Of a DNA stretch of 64,000 bases, positions 1 through 11,465 are shown in pieces. How positions within the stretch are numbered: position 1 is the stretch's first letter; each line of letters starts with the position of its first letter. The notes under the pieces are model-generated. The model was not told the DNA's origin. It saw only the letters and a list, made by a program, of their open reading frames with translations, and did no database searches. The stretch covers positions 31,488,731 to 31,552,730 of the forward strand of contig JARWIR010000010.1 of the NCBI GenBank assembly GCA_029959085.1. Reading direction: 5' to 3'. Made by a program: the position numbers and the translations under genes. The stretch is from Nemophila menziesii. Lineage: Eukaryota; Streptophyta; Magnoliopsida; Boraginales; Hydrophyllaceae.

Positions 1-2257
1 GGTATGTTAAGTGTATCCTCCATATTCTTTTTGTCTTGATCATTACAACCTCCATAGAAAATGTTACTTTTGCTTTCACTGATTTGTAGCCCTGATATTT
101 TTCCAAACAGTGTAAGTCCTGTCTTCACTAATACAGCTGATTCCTTTGAATATTTAAAGAAAACAAGTAGATCATCAGCAAACATTAAATTGTTGAGTTT
201 AATTTTACCACAGTTTGGGTGCCACTGAAATTCCTTCTTATTTCCAATATGTTTAAGGATTTGTGATAAAACTTCCATTCCAATTACAAATAAATATGGT
301 GACAGTGGGTCCTCCTGCCTGAGGCCTTTTTCCCCTTTAAAGAAACCTTGAGTGCTCCCATTAATCATTATTGAGTATGAAGTACTGGTAAGGCACATAC
401 TCACCCATCTGATGAACTTATCAGGGTAATCAAAAGCCTTCAAAGTTTTTAATATAAAGTCCCAGTCCACTGAATCATAAGCTTTCATTAAATCTAACTT
501 TAATGTGAACCTTTTAGTGATGTTTTGTCTTGAATAGCCTCTTACTATATCTTGGGCAATAAGAATATTTTCCCCAATTAATCTGCCAGTTACAAATGCT
601 GATGGATTCTGTGATATAATACCATGTAATGTACTTTTAAGCCTGTTAACTATAATTTTTTATATGATCTTGTAGATAACATTACAACAGGCAATAGGCC
701 TATATTCCTTAGTGAGATTTGGATTTTCACCTTTGGTATTAATGAGATATTTGCATAATTGATCTCCTTCAAGATTTGACCATCTGCAAAAGAGCTCTTA
801 ACTGCATTACATAGATCCTCTTTTATTATATCCCATGAAACTTTAAAGAATCCAGCTGAGAATCCATCTGGACCAGGACTTTTTGAGCTACTAATGGACC
901 ACAGGGCTTTTTTCACTTCACTATCAGTTATGGGTTCTGTAAGCTCCTTTTTTTCTTCATTACTTATTTTCTTCTCGCATATATCTTGAATTTTACTAAC
1001 ACTGACTTTTTCAACATGTAGGTCCCTTGTTCCCAGAATTTGAGTGAAATGATTGACAAATATTTTAGCAATCTCACTCTCATTTGAGATGAATTTTCCA
1101 TTGTTATCCTTGATGGAGTAAATGTTATTCTGCGCATTCCTTCCTCTCATAATTTTCTAAAAATAGGCAGTGTTTAAGTCACCTTTCTCAACCCACTGAT
1201 CCCTAGACTTTTGTTTAGGAATTGACTCTTCCTTAATTAATTCATCAGTTAGCTCATTTATAAGGACATTTTCCTTCTTTAAAAGTTCTAAAGAGTAGTT
1301 GCCTTGAAGCCTAGCTTCCTGAGTAGCACTCAACTTTTCTTGAATGTCTATGATTTTTACTTCTAAATATTTGAAATGAAGCTCATTGAATTTCTTAAGC
1401 TTTTCCTTCAACAGTTTGAGTTTTCTAGTAATCATATACATAGTTGTCCCTCAGATTTCTATTTTCCATACCTCCTCAACAAGAAGTAAAAATTCAGGGT
1501 GGCTTGTCCAGATGTTATAAAATTTGAAGGGAGGTTTTCTACCATTTTGTTTCTTCATGAAACTGAGAACTTGACAACAATGGTCTGATAGTATGGGGCT
1601 TGTTAGATGAAGTGATATATTTGGGAAATTTTTAAGACACTCATCATTTACAAGGGTCCTATCAATTCTACTGGCCCTCATTTCACCCTCAGAAGATTTA
1701 TTTGTCCATGTATATTTAGGCCCTGTATACTTTAAATCTGTTAACTCAAGGTCTTTGACACACTGTACCATCTCTTTGGCTCCATCTGATTGATTAGTGG
1801 CATTTAGTCTTTCCTCAAAGTGCATCACTTCATTAAAGTATCCTTGTATAGTCCAAGCTCCTTGATTTACCATGGGTCCCCATTTCCTTAGTGTATCCCA
1901 AAGAGCAGTTCTCTTTTCAGGCCTGTTCAAGGGATATACAGGAGTATAAAAAAATTCAGTACCAGTTGGGATATGTACTACCTTGCAAAGTAATGCTTGG
2001 CTAGTACTATCCATTACTGAGAGATTATAAATTTTATTGTCCTAGAAGGTCCAAATTCTACCCAAAGTATGGTGAGTATAATTATTTACTACTTGCCACT
2101 TGTTGAAAGTAGAGTTCCATATGTTCTTGGTTTTAGGCTGCTTAACTTTTGTTTCAATAAAACTGAAAAGATGAACATTGTTCTTATTTACTTGCTTCAA
2201 GCAGTTTATTTGCTTAAGCTTTTTATATATGCCCCTCACATTCCATGTTATAATCAT
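1..2257 (-). pseudogene. LINE ORF2 (endonuclease-reverse transcriptase), broken, 3' part outside
   Basis: Starts at ATG 2257, overlapping the ORF1 stop as ATGA. The N-terminal AP-endonuclease is recognisable by WNVRG, FIETK, SRIDR and LSDHCC, but the catalytic GDFNEV reads GYFNEV (Asp to Tyr). A Trp-to-TAG stop follows WTF near 2043, further stops lie near 1451 and 1157, and a one-base deletion in the T run near 724-727 breaks the frame before the RT fingers. The RT palm (LMKAYDSVDWDF, about 440-500; LRQEDPLSPYLF with Gly to Glu; LMFADDLLVFF) follows. Would have nicked target DNA and copied the LINE RNA; not functional as it stands. Confidence 0.88.
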
Positions 2258-3641
2258 TTAAGGTTGGGGTCAGGAGGTATCTCTTGCACTCCTCCATTAG
2301 TGTTAACAGTAATGAGCTGGTTTATGAGGCTTTCCACTGTATCACTATCCTTTTCCAGAATTTCAAAGCTATTTGAAGTAGAGGCATTATTGTTTCCCTC
2401 AGTTTGAGCTGGAGACAATGTGTTTCTTCTTCTCACCACTTGTGACCACATTTCCCCTTGAGCTATTTCTTTATCTTTGGGTTCCTTATTAGGCACTGGT
2501 ATGTTCTTATCTTTATCTTCCATAGTTGTTTTCTTCTTCTCAACCCATATTTGTTTAATATTTCTACAGGTTTTCTCACTATGACCCAACACTTTACAAG
2601 TTTTACATACTGTTGGCCTCCAAGTGTATTCCACTTCCACTGTTTCAATTTGGTCTTCACCCATATCAATATCAAAGGATTCAACAATTTCAGCATTTAT
2701 ATCCATTTCAACAAATACCCTGGCATAGCTTAACCTGGTATGATTAGCAGTAATTTCATCTATTTGCAGTGGTTTACCAACTGCACTAGCTACTATACTC
2801 AATCCTTTTTGAGTCCACAATTACCCTGGTACTTTTCTTAACTTTACTCATACTGGAACCTTATCTATTTTAAACTTTTCAAAGTGTGTGTTTGGTTTCC
2901 ACCTTCTAAGTATTAGAGGGCGGTTATTTACATGCCATAGCTCACCAAGTACCTTGAAACAAGCCTTTTCTGACTCCATTTTAAATACAAATAGTCCCTG
3001 TTCTGAGGTGCTTATTTGCACTTTACCAAATTGTTTCCATTGTGTTTCAACCATATATTTGACCGTATAAAATGGTGGTGGTTTATCTAGAAATTGGCCC
3101 ACAATACTAGTTTGCCATTTATTACACCCATCATCTTTAATTTCTTTTAAAGGTGTAACTCGGATTCTCCCCTTATGTGTTTCAGGTTGAACATATTCAA
3201 GCTTAAAGTCTTCCCTTATGTTACCATCAAATAAAGTGGACCAGGACCTTTTTGGAGACTCAATTATTGCAGTCACCGGGTCTTGAGTCTCTCCTGGCTG
3301 TGATGAATGTTTTCTAACCAGATCTGAGCCAGGATCTAAGTTTATCTCAGCTGTTCTTACTTGTGAGTTTTTCCCCAATGTACTTTGTATTTGTAATGAT
3401 GGAAAAGCTTCAATTTCAACAGGATTTATGGATTTATTATTTGTATACTCCCTTGTTTAGTATTCTCAGCAATCTTAAGGTTAACAGGTGTACTCTTAGT
3501 TGTTTTCTGCTGAGGAATTGTAGATCTACCCCTGTCACCCACAGATTTGTTACTTTGATTGACTGTTACACTCTTTTCAGGTGTAACTGCATACTCCTCC
3601 AGGTCTAGTTGTTTCTTTTTATTTGCTTATCTAGGTGGCAT
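2254..3641 (-). pseudogene. LINE ORF1 (DUF4283 / CCHC gag-like protein), broken
   Basis: Begins MPPR at 3641, followed at codon 5 by a TAA that copies B and C do not have (AAA to TAA). The conserved DUF4283-like core lies at about 2850-3150 (SIVGQFLDKPPPFY, GLFVFKMESE, WHVNNRPLILRRW) and a zinc knuckle CKTCKVLGHSEKTC at about 2560-2610. A frameshift lies near 3450, and TGA and TAA stops near 2848 and 2821 interrupt the region between the core and the next ORF. In plant LINEs this protein binds the element RNA; here it is dead. Confidence 0.85.
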
Positions 3642-3949
3642 TTTATCAGTTTCGTGAGGTAAATTGATGTAGGTAATGTGTTTGGTTTTGTGTTTAGGTG
3701 AAGAATAGAGTGTGGAGATGAGAAGAGAACGCGGCAAAAAATAAAAAAGAGAAGGCCCCCATCACCGCAAATCCCAGCGAGAGATTCCGATGAGCAAGAG
3801 CGGAGATGAAGAGAAGAAGCGAAGAGATCTGGGTAAAAAGCTGCGGGAAAAAAGAAAATTCAGAAAACCTAGAGAGAGAAAACTAGTGTAAACCTAGAGA
3901 GAAGGAGGAGCACAGTTGACTCTCATTTGACTTTGTTTTTAAACTATTT

Positions 3950-4224
3950 CTTTTGCATTAGTTTTTGATATAATAAGACCATTACTTTTGTTAAAGATTG
4001 TTGGGTCAAGATCAAGACAGTCGATATTTTCTTTTGTTTCAATTTTGATATTCAAATTATTCAATAAGTTTGAAGAATTTTCTCTCAGTCTCTTTTTTCT
4101 GTCTCATCACGAGCAAATTCAGGAATAACATCATCTACTGTAACTTATGATGCAGACATATTCGAGATCTTCTCCTTACCCATGAAAGTAGATGATACAG
4201 TTATAGCCGATAACTATTATGCTT
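3950..4224 (-). pseudogene. POLA1: DNA polymerase alpha catalytic subunit, N-terminal fragment (pseudogene)
   Basis: Reading leftward from a splice acceptor (TTTCCTGCAG then exon at 4224) the minus strand gives MGKEKISNMSAS and VDDVIPEFARDETEK, matching the conserved N-terminal segment of plant DNA polymerase alpha (MGK-R-SSM then a VDD-IAEFAPD-like motif). Stops interrupt it (two TAA/TAG before LSA, one after SAS). It lies immediately to the right of the LINE 5' end, while later POLA1 exons lie left of the LINE 3' end in the matching position (25130-25260), so the LINE interrupts the pseudogene. Identification rests on remembered family motifs, not a search. Confidence 0.6.
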
Positions 4225-4253
4225 CTGCAGGAAAACAGCGGAAATGATCGATC

Positions 4254-4280
4254 TAAGGGTAAGGGTAAGGGTAAGGGTAA
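4254..4280 (+). repeat. Short (GGGTAA)n tract, four copies
   Basis: Four consecutive GGGTAA hexamers. The plant telomere repeat is usually the heptamer TTTAGGG, so this is better read as a local microsatellite. The next 160 bases (4281-4440) hold no gene; GCGAC/GTCGC motifs there resemble internal sequence of small CACTA-type elements. Confidence 0.7.
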
Positions 4281-4440
4281 AGGAGCAAGGGATGAAAAAT
4301 ATCGTCGCGAAATTTGTCATCTATAGTGAAAGATATTTGTTGCGACATACTAGTCGGCGCTAAAACTGTATTCACTAGCGATAAAAATGCCGTGGTTTAC
4401 CTGAATAATGATATCACCATTGTTAACCTTAGCTGCAATG

Positions 4441-5649
4441 CCCAATTAATTACACGGAGAGTGTAAGAATTTCCAATTAATTACAACCTTAACTTAATTT
4501 ATACTTAAGCAAAAAAAAAATGGAAGATTAAAAAATACTCATAGACTAATATTATTTATTTTTTTATCTTTTTTTTTAATTTTTTTTCAATTTTTTTGTT
4601 CCGAAATTTTTTTTTTCAATTTTTTTTCGAATTCTTTTTTTTCGAATTTTTTTTTTCGGAATTTTTTTTTCCCAGAATTTTTTTTTAATTTCTTTTTTAC
4701 AAATTTTTTTCCCCCGAAATTTTTTTATGTGTTCCATGAACACACGAAATTGAAACAACCAAAATCAAGTTTTTTGTATTCCAAAAATACACAAATTTGA
4801 GTTTTATGTGTTCCATGAGATTTGTGTGTTCAAGAATACACAAAATTGGAACAAACAAAATCAAGTTTTGTTAATTTAATATATATGTGTTCCATCAATA
4901 CATAAATCAGAGACTTGTGTGTTCTAGGAACGCACAGGAACACACAAATCTGAGATTTGTGTGTTCCAGGAATACACTGAATTGGAACAAAGAAAATCAA
5001 GTTTTGTGTATTCTAGTAATACATAAATTCAATTTTTATGTGTTCTATGAATACACAAATTTGAGATTTGGGTGTTCCAAGAATACACAAATCTTATATT
5101 TGTGCGTTCTAAGAATACACAATTATGAAATTTGTGTGTTCTAAGAATACACAGAATTGGAATAACACAAAACCCTAAAACATAAACACAAAAATAACAA
5201 AAAAGTGTTGGACAAAAAGAATATATATCAAGATAGTTAAAGACGAATAAAAATAAGGTTTATACGATTAATAAATATTAAAAAAACAATTTTTTTAAAG
5301 AAGAGATTCCTTTAGATCGATTTTATGACTTTGTTTGTTACACATAAATCTATATTTGTGTGTTACAGCAACACATAACCTGAATTTTTGATTTTTTTTA
5401 AAAAAAATCGGGAAAAAATTTCTAAAAAAAAATCCGGGGAAAAAAAATCGAAAAAAAAAATATAAAAAAAAAATTAATATTAAAAAACAAAATTAAAAAA
5501 ATAAAAAAATCACATAAGGGTAACATTGGAAGGTAAATATGACAATGTGTTTAATTGGGAATTAAGTTGAAAAATTGTGAGTAAGTAGGAAGTAATTTCC
5601 TCCTTACTTTTTTTTGGGAACTAAAAGTGAGGAAAGGTAATTAATTGGG
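4441..5649. mobile_element. Fold-back / TIR element with minisatellite core
   Basis: Bounded by a perfect 13-bp inverted repeat, CCCAATTAATTAC at 4441 and GTAATTAATTGGG ending 5649, with a second inner inverted AATTAATT copy on each side (about 4472 and 5550). The interior has long homopolymeric T runs on the left and A runs on the right, themselves complementary, around a minisatellite. No open reading frame of interest; a Lys-rich minus-strand ORF is a by-product of the T runs. No target duplication could be identified. Confidence 0.55.
4728..5160. repeat. Minisatellite of nested small hairpins
   Basis: Roughly a dozen degenerate 30-35-bp units built on TGTGTTC(C/T)-N-(A/G)GAATACACAAA. Each unit is an imperfect palindrome in itself, because TGTGT(T/A)TTC pairs with GAATACACA. 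Spacer phrases AATTGGAACAAA and AAAATCAAGTTTT also recur. Confidence 0.75.
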
Positions 5650-6009
5650 AATTATCTCCTTTTCTTTTTATAATATTTAATCTTTTTTAATTTAATAATT
5701 ATTTTTTATAAATCCGATTTGTATTTTTTTTCTGTTTAACTTAATTGATAAAGTATATCACAAATTAATTGAAACAAATAATATTAATAAATTCTGATAA
5801 AAACTGAAATAAAAGTCGGATTAAATTAAAATAACGTCAACTGAAATAAAAATATAGCCTAGTAAATTATTAATCAATTAAAACAACACCAAACTTATCA
5901 TCATACAAATGTTCTTCTTCTTCATTTTCACACGTTTCATCTTCGTATTTGGGATGCCGACTATCAAACACTCCTTGTTGAATTGTTTGAGGATTGTTAA
6001 TTTGGCTTA
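5650..6009. other. AT-rich spacer
   Basis: Nothing beyond AT-rich sequence with scattered TAAT motifs is visible here; it may be the 3' flank of the transposase remnant on the right. Confidence 0.6.
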
Positions 6010-7100
6010 GAGTGAAAGTGCAAAGTCTCGCGGATGCCTTTATCTCATTAACACGATAGTGCCATTCTCAAGTCGGCCATCGCAAAATTAGGGGAGTGGG
6101 TGCCAGCAGTTAAACTCGTGGATTGATTGCCTTGAGGAGTGTACAATGGTTGGTCCTGTGAAATAGGAAATTTATTCAAGACGACCATTATCCCATTTAG
6201 TTGTTCATCATGTTCACGTGTCAAAACAAGGTGGGTAGTGCGTCTAGTCTTGGGGGTGATCCCACTCCGGGTATCCAACTCTTAGATGCCGAAACCATCC
6301 CTTTCTCGGCGGCTTCCTTCACAGTAATCACATGCCCATTAAGCGTCAAAGTAGCATTGGACGATAAAGATACAGATTTCATGGACCGTGACTAGGACCG
6401 GCTGACTTTTTCTTTCATCAAGGACCAAAACTCGGCTTGTTGCATTAGATAAATATATTTAACCCCTTTATTTTTAAAATAAATAGTTTGGATATAGGAA
6501 CACGTACGTTGTTCTTCTCGTATTTTGGGGTTCTCCACTCCTTTTTCTTGCAATCATAGCTGACATACTTGAAAAATCCTCCCAAAGGTGGAATAGAGAT
6601 CTGCTACTAGGTGTCATCATCGGTGACCACCAATGATGATGAGAGTTTCTTCAACTTTCCTTGTTGCATTCCAATGTCTAGTCACTAATCTAAAGAATTT
6701 GGTAAGCAAATGTTTTTTATTTAAAAAAAATATGTACCTCATAAAGAATATCTCGAGTCCGGGAATAATTCCTCGACCCTAGTCTACTAAGGCGTGTTTG
6801 TTTTGCCCTGTTTACCATGTTAGCTATCTCCTGGTTTGGTTCATTTTAATAAATAAATTAGATATTAGAAGTTAAATTCTTATTATTTTGGTCTCCTCGT
6901 TGTCCCAGTTGACACAACGCTTTCCCCAATCCTCATCATTCACGTAATTGGAATTCGCCTCTTTCTTGTAGTAATTCTTATTAACGTAATACTTGTAGTC
7001 CTTGTACCTCTGCGCACAACTTTTATTAAGATTTTGATGTATTTTTTCCCAGTCATCCCTCCCCTGCCAATCCGCTATATCGAAAAATTCATGTAACCAA
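6010..7100 (-). pseudogene. CACTA-type transposon protein remnant (Transposase_24 / Ptta-En-Spm like)
   Basis: The minus strand from 7096 reads DWQGRDDWEKIHQNLN, YKDYKYYVNKNYYKKEAN and VNDEDWGKRCVNWDNEET, a pattern of Trp and charged residues typical of the plant Transposase_24 domain (PF03004) associated with CACTA elements. Downstream, after spliced or degenerate sequence, come AEFWSLMKEK (about 6410-6440), VTVKEAAEKG and HLVLTREHDEQLNGIMVVLNKF (about 6150-6260). Stops and frame changes separate the pieces. No CACTA termini were found around it. The family call is from motif memory and moderately sure. Confidence 0.5.
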
Positions 7101-7111
7101 CAACAAGTTAC

Positions 7112-8373
7112 TGATGTCTCCCTATTTGTTCTAAATATTATCCCTTAGGAGACATCATTTTAGGTGAATATTTGACATATTTGATAGACTTTTATGCTTA
7201 TTTCGTCATATTGCACTTTCTTCCCTTGGAATTAGACTGTTTGCATTTTAAGAGCTTTTGTGCGTTAATTTGTTTGTTTTTAGTATAAAGTTCTTAGGTT
7301 CATGGATTCTATGGAGAACCAATACAAGGAGGGAAATTTATAATTAAAGTCTTAGATCAAGTGGAGGAGCTAAAGGCAAGAAAAGAATTTCTAAAGAATT
7401 GACTAGAGAAGTTGCAGATCTGGAAGGCTGTTACTAATTGCTACATTTGGGCTACTTAGGAGCGGATTCAGCCTTTGGGCCATGAAATAGGTTATATTCC
7501 TTATTTAGTTAGGAAGATTTAGCAACTAGAAAGAGTCCATTTGGAGTTGATATGCAAAATTTACAACCGTTTTACTAAGGGATGTACTCTAGTTACGGAA
7601 ATTAAAGAAGAAGATGTGCTTTGGCTTTTTGTGTATTGACCTAATCCGAATTTACTAGTATAAATAGACCTTTTAGCCTCCTTTTTACATACACTTCAGA
7701 GAATTACATCAGAGGCTTCATATTTTCAAGTCATAGCAAGAAGGAAGAGGAGAAGTTAGAGCTGAGGAAATCTATTCTTCCAACAACAGTCAACCAAACC
7801 TTTAGGTTATCTACTTTCTTTTCTGTAATTGAATATAAATTCTTCTTATATTATTTCAGTCTTTAATTTTAGTATGAGCTAAACTTTTATATACTAATTA
7901 CATAGCCAAAGAGGTAACTATTTCACATACGAAGAGGCATATTCGTCCATACTGGGGTTTATGATACTTTAGGATAGCTTCTAGGTCCACCCGACAGGGA
8001 GCTAGGAGATATTAGAGCCCGACTAATATAATAATACCAATTCTACCCTTAAACAAAACATTATTTATATTTATTAAGTGGATTCCTTGCGAAAACCTAA
8101 GTACATCTCTCATATCTGAAGTTAGTCCTTTTACTTTCTTTATTTCTTTCCAGTTATTTATTTTTAGTCTTTATTTTATTTGCATCTTTTAAATTTAGAA
8201 AACCAAAACAAAATCTTTTATTTTATTTTTCTGTTAAGCAATTATTCCTACTATTCTATTAATATCAGAGTTGTACCTAATCCGTCCCTGAGAACGAAAC
8301 CCGATTTATCGGATATTACTTGGACAACCGTGCACTTGCGGTATTGTGGGTACATTAGACTTATACTACATCA
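7112..8373 (+). mobile_element. Probable solo LTR (Ty3/gypsy-like), about 1.26 kb
   Basis: Starts TGATGTCTCC and ends ACTACATCA, giving the TG...CA ends of an LTR with short inverted termini (TGATGT / ACATCA). It contains a good TATA box, a typical leader and a terminal segment (ACCGTGCACTTGCGGTATTG) that resembles the ends of long plant gypsy LTRs. No primer-binding site, gag or pol follows, so it is best read as solo. The flanking five bases (GTTAC and ATTAT) do not match, so no target duplication supports the exact ends. Confidence 0.5.
7659..7666 (+). promoter_or_regulatory. TATA box of the solo LTR
   Basis: TATAAATA preceded by TTTACTAG and followed about 30 bp later by a pyrimidine-rich candidate start region. 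Unchanged in unit 2. Whether it still drives transcription cannot be judged. Confidence 0.45.
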
Positions 8374-8589
8374 ATTATGTCCATTTAAAAATTAAACACT
8401 TCTCCATAACCTCCATATATGTCTTCTTGAATGAAAATTTTTCTTAGTACAAAAATTCACTCAATCAAATGATCTATGCCAGGAATTATAGGAAAATCAA
8501 CCAAATGTGCATTTAAACCTCTCAGCTCACGAGGAAAGTGACATCTCCCTCTTTTAAAACAAGAAGCCATTGTTTCATTTTTCATGAAC

Positions 8590-9900
8590 CTCTTATTTGC
8601 ACCTTCTTATTAATACGCATCCCTTTAAGCCAATTATCCCAAGGTATAAATATAGATAAACCATTCCCAAACTAATGAATAGTGAAATCATGAACATGAA
8701 GTCTTAACTTGTTCCATATCAATTAATCATTCTATTTAATATTTATGCTCCATACACACCTCTCTTTGATCAAAATAGTATGTAAAAAAACTCCAAAGAC
8801 TTGCAATTAATTTATACATCCTCCAACCCCCCCCCCCTATAAGGCACACTTTGTTCATAGTGCTAATATTTGGAATATTTAGACCTCCCTCTTCCATCGT
8901 TCTGCAACATGATTCCTAAGGTACCTTTGCTCCCCTTAATCCTTCCAAATTTTCTTTCCAAAGGAAGCTAGACATGTATTTATTAAGCTTGTATATCACA
9001 TTTTTTGGCACTAAAAAGACTATGCACCAATAAAGCATTTTACTAATAAGAATAACTCTTATAAGTTCCACTCTCTCAGCATATGACAAGAATTTATTAC
9101 TACAATACAAAATAATTGTACATATTTTTCCTACCAGCATATTAGCTTCATATGATCCTAATTTCTTGGGATTAAAAAGGCACTCCAAGATATCTAATTG
9201 GAAATTTTCCTTCATTAATTCAAAGCACTCTTGATATCTCCTTCTTTACATTTTCTTCAACTCCACCATAATATATTATACTCTTATGGTTATTTATCTT
9301 TAAGCATGAAAAACTTGAAAAGATATCAAGTCCAGATTTAGTGATAGTTGTTGAGGATATGTCATCATTGAGAAAGAGTAATAGATCGTCAAATAAGATT
9401 ACACGATTCAATCTCATTTGGTACATCTTGGATGAAATGAAAACTTCTTATTCTTTCCAATCTTTTTAAATATTGATGTAAATACCTCCACACATAGCAC
9501 AAATAGGCAGATAAAAGAGGATCACACTGTCTCAAAACTCTTATCCTTTCAAAATTACCAATCTTCTCCTCATTGACATTAAGAGAGAATTTAAGAGTAT
9601 TGATACACATCATAATCTATTTAATAAACTACTTAGAAAGGTCAAATTCCTGCAAAACTTTGAAAAGGAACTCCTAGTTTATTTTGTCATATGATTTTTA
9701 TAGATCAATGTTAGTAGTGCATCTAAAAGTAATCATTTTCTTGTCATAACCATTCACTATATCCTCAGTCATCAATCACATATATACAAGTCTTCCACAA
9801 AAATTGACTGATTAGTAGACACAACTGAGTTAAGATCTTTTTGAGCATATTTGCAATCAACTTTGAAAGAGTCTTATACGATGTATTGACACAAGATATA
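8590..9900 (-). pseudogene. Old degenerate LINE reverse-transcriptase fragment
   Basis: Read on the minus strand from about 9770: KSYDKIN (for KAYDxVxW), then CINTLKFSLNVNEEKIG and LRQCDPLLSAYL (for LRQGDPLSPYLF), ILFDDLLLFL (for the FADDxxxF catalytic box, first Ala lost), SCLKINNHKSIIYYGG and LGSYEANMLVGKI near 9150. Stops and frame changes occur every 70-100 codons. It is unrelated in detail to LINE copies A-C and far older. Left of it, 8374-8590 holds nothing I recognise. A C homopolymer at about 8826-8836 varies in length between units. Confidence 0.8.
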
Positions 9901-10878
9901 GATACGAAATTGTCTTACACTTGTAGGACTACTTATGTTATGGATGATTTACACATTTATGCTATTAATTTCTCTCAAAATCCTTCATGGATCTATAGTA
10001 TGTTGTCGATTTAAATAATCAAGATATATTCATAAATATTTAAAATAAATTATTTTTTGTTTACCTAATAATGGGTTTTTGTGTATCTTCACATTGTTTT
10101 TTTAAATGGAAATATAACATTATAGGATTTGAGTATTTCAAATTTCTTATATATTTTTTTGATAAGATTCGTATCAACTACTAATACTACACTCTGTCAG
10201 GAAAACCGCGAATCGTTCCAAATCTTTATAAATTGATTTTCAAAAAATATTTGGACATTTTAAAATAGTAGGTCCATTTTTTATATAAATAGTCAAATAT
10301 AAAATATTTATTTTACTATTTTCTCATAATTATTATCTATAGGTTCATTCTATTTATTATTTTATTACTCATAGATAATTTGTCGTTTTAATATTTTGTT
10401 TTACTTAATTTTTCTGTGAACTAGTTTATTACGTGTACAATTTGTTATTAAAATAAAACATAACATTTAGGTTTTTACTTTAAAAAATTTAAAATCAATG
10501 GAGGTTATCTCTTTCGTTACAATTTTTTAGATTTGGGCAAATTTGGATTATATACTAGATCGAAGGGGGTTGAATCTCCATATCCCCCTTGAATTAGTAC
10601 TTGATCATAGGATTGAACAAAAATGGTCCAAAGTAAAGTTTAGACTCAAATTGACCAAAGTTGGACCAATAAAAGAGCATTTCCCAGCTAAGCCCTTTTC
10701 TAGGGTCGGCCCAACACTTTCTCCATTCAAATATGATGCTTATCGGATCGGGTTAAAAAAAGATACATTAAAACTGAAACCTGACCATATGTACATAAAT
10801 TCACATAAACCATTAATTTTATTCATTCCTCAGATCTTTTTTTTTCATTTCCTACCTCTCTAAGCCTATTGACATAAT
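9901..10878. other. AT-rich spacer without a recognised gene
   Basis: No supported coding sequence. A 106-codon open frame on the plus strand (10543-10863) starts at TTG and matches nothing I know. Confidence 0.6.
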
Positions 10879-10940
10879 CTCTCTCTCTTCTCTCTCTTCT
10901 CTCTCTTCTCGCTCTCTCGCTCTCTCTTCTCTCTCTCTCT
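10879..10940 (+). repeat. CT/CTTCT microsatellite
   Basis: Pyrimidine tract of CTCTCT and TCTTCTCTC units. Unit 2 is 8 bp shorter, having lost one GCTCTCTC block. Confidence 0.9.
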
Positions 10941-11465
10941 ACTGTGCGGATATGAACGTCATTGCTCCAACAGCTGGTTACACATGTCACACCCTGAAGT
11001 TGTTTCTGCAAGTCTTAACGGTGAGAAATTTCCTGTAGTATGTTTAAACAATAGATCTATGAAATATAAATAGTTTTTATAATCACATATTTATATAGAT
11101 TTAGGTATGTGTAATTAATTTATAATTTTTGTATATATTTCTGCATATATATGAACAAATATATATTACTATGTAGATCTAATGATCTAAGTATTAAATT
11201 GATAAATTTATTTATATTTATTTAAGTTTTATTATTTATAATGATCTTTATGTATATATTTATGTCAATTATTTGTTGTATGTGTATATTTCTTTACATA
11301 ACGGGTTTTAATCAATCATATCTCTAAATATCTATATTTTTATCACTTTATCAGTATCATTAAAGTATTTTGTAACTTGATAAAATTTATTGTTGTATTT
11401 TTGTAAATTGATATTGTTCTAGATTAAATTTGTAAGTAATATTATAATCTTATTCATTTAATTTA

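Larger units (their letters stand above)
1..3935 (-). mobile_element. LINE copy A, 5' part only (non-LTR retrotransposon)
   Basis: Minus-strand L1-like plant LINE whose 3' part lies left of the window. It holds a GA/CT-rich 5' leader (about 3642-3935), ORF1 and the endonuclease plus the start of the reverse transcriptase of ORF2. Nearly identical to copy B, including shared nonsense codons, so A and B descend from one already dead insertion copied with the macro-repeat. The 5' end is approximate: I found no target-site duplication. Confidence 0.88.

Noticed and set aside
2069..2407. Plus-strand ORFs of 80-112 codons over the LINEs (also 2458-2733, 3363-3608 and their copies in units 2 and 3)
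   Set aside because: They are antisense shadows of ORF1/ORF2 and have hydrophobic, low-information composition; conserved only because the LINE copies are similar.
4254..4280. Interstitial telomere
   Set aside because: Hexamer GGGTAA, only four copies, contracted in unit 3; not the plant TTTAGGG heptamer.
4576..4758. Lys-rich ORFs (also 31712-31894, 62766-63038, 63647-63850)
   Set aside because: Products of T or A homopolymer runs in the fold-back element.
8440..8560. LINE endonuclease-like reading (LRGLNAHLVDFPIIPGID) on the minus strand
   Set aside because: It would lie on the wrong side of the RT fragment for one element and the match is too weak to call.
10543..10863. 106-codon plus-strand ORF kept in both units
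   Set aside because: Starts at TTG, matches no family I know, and its conservation is explained by the recent duplication.
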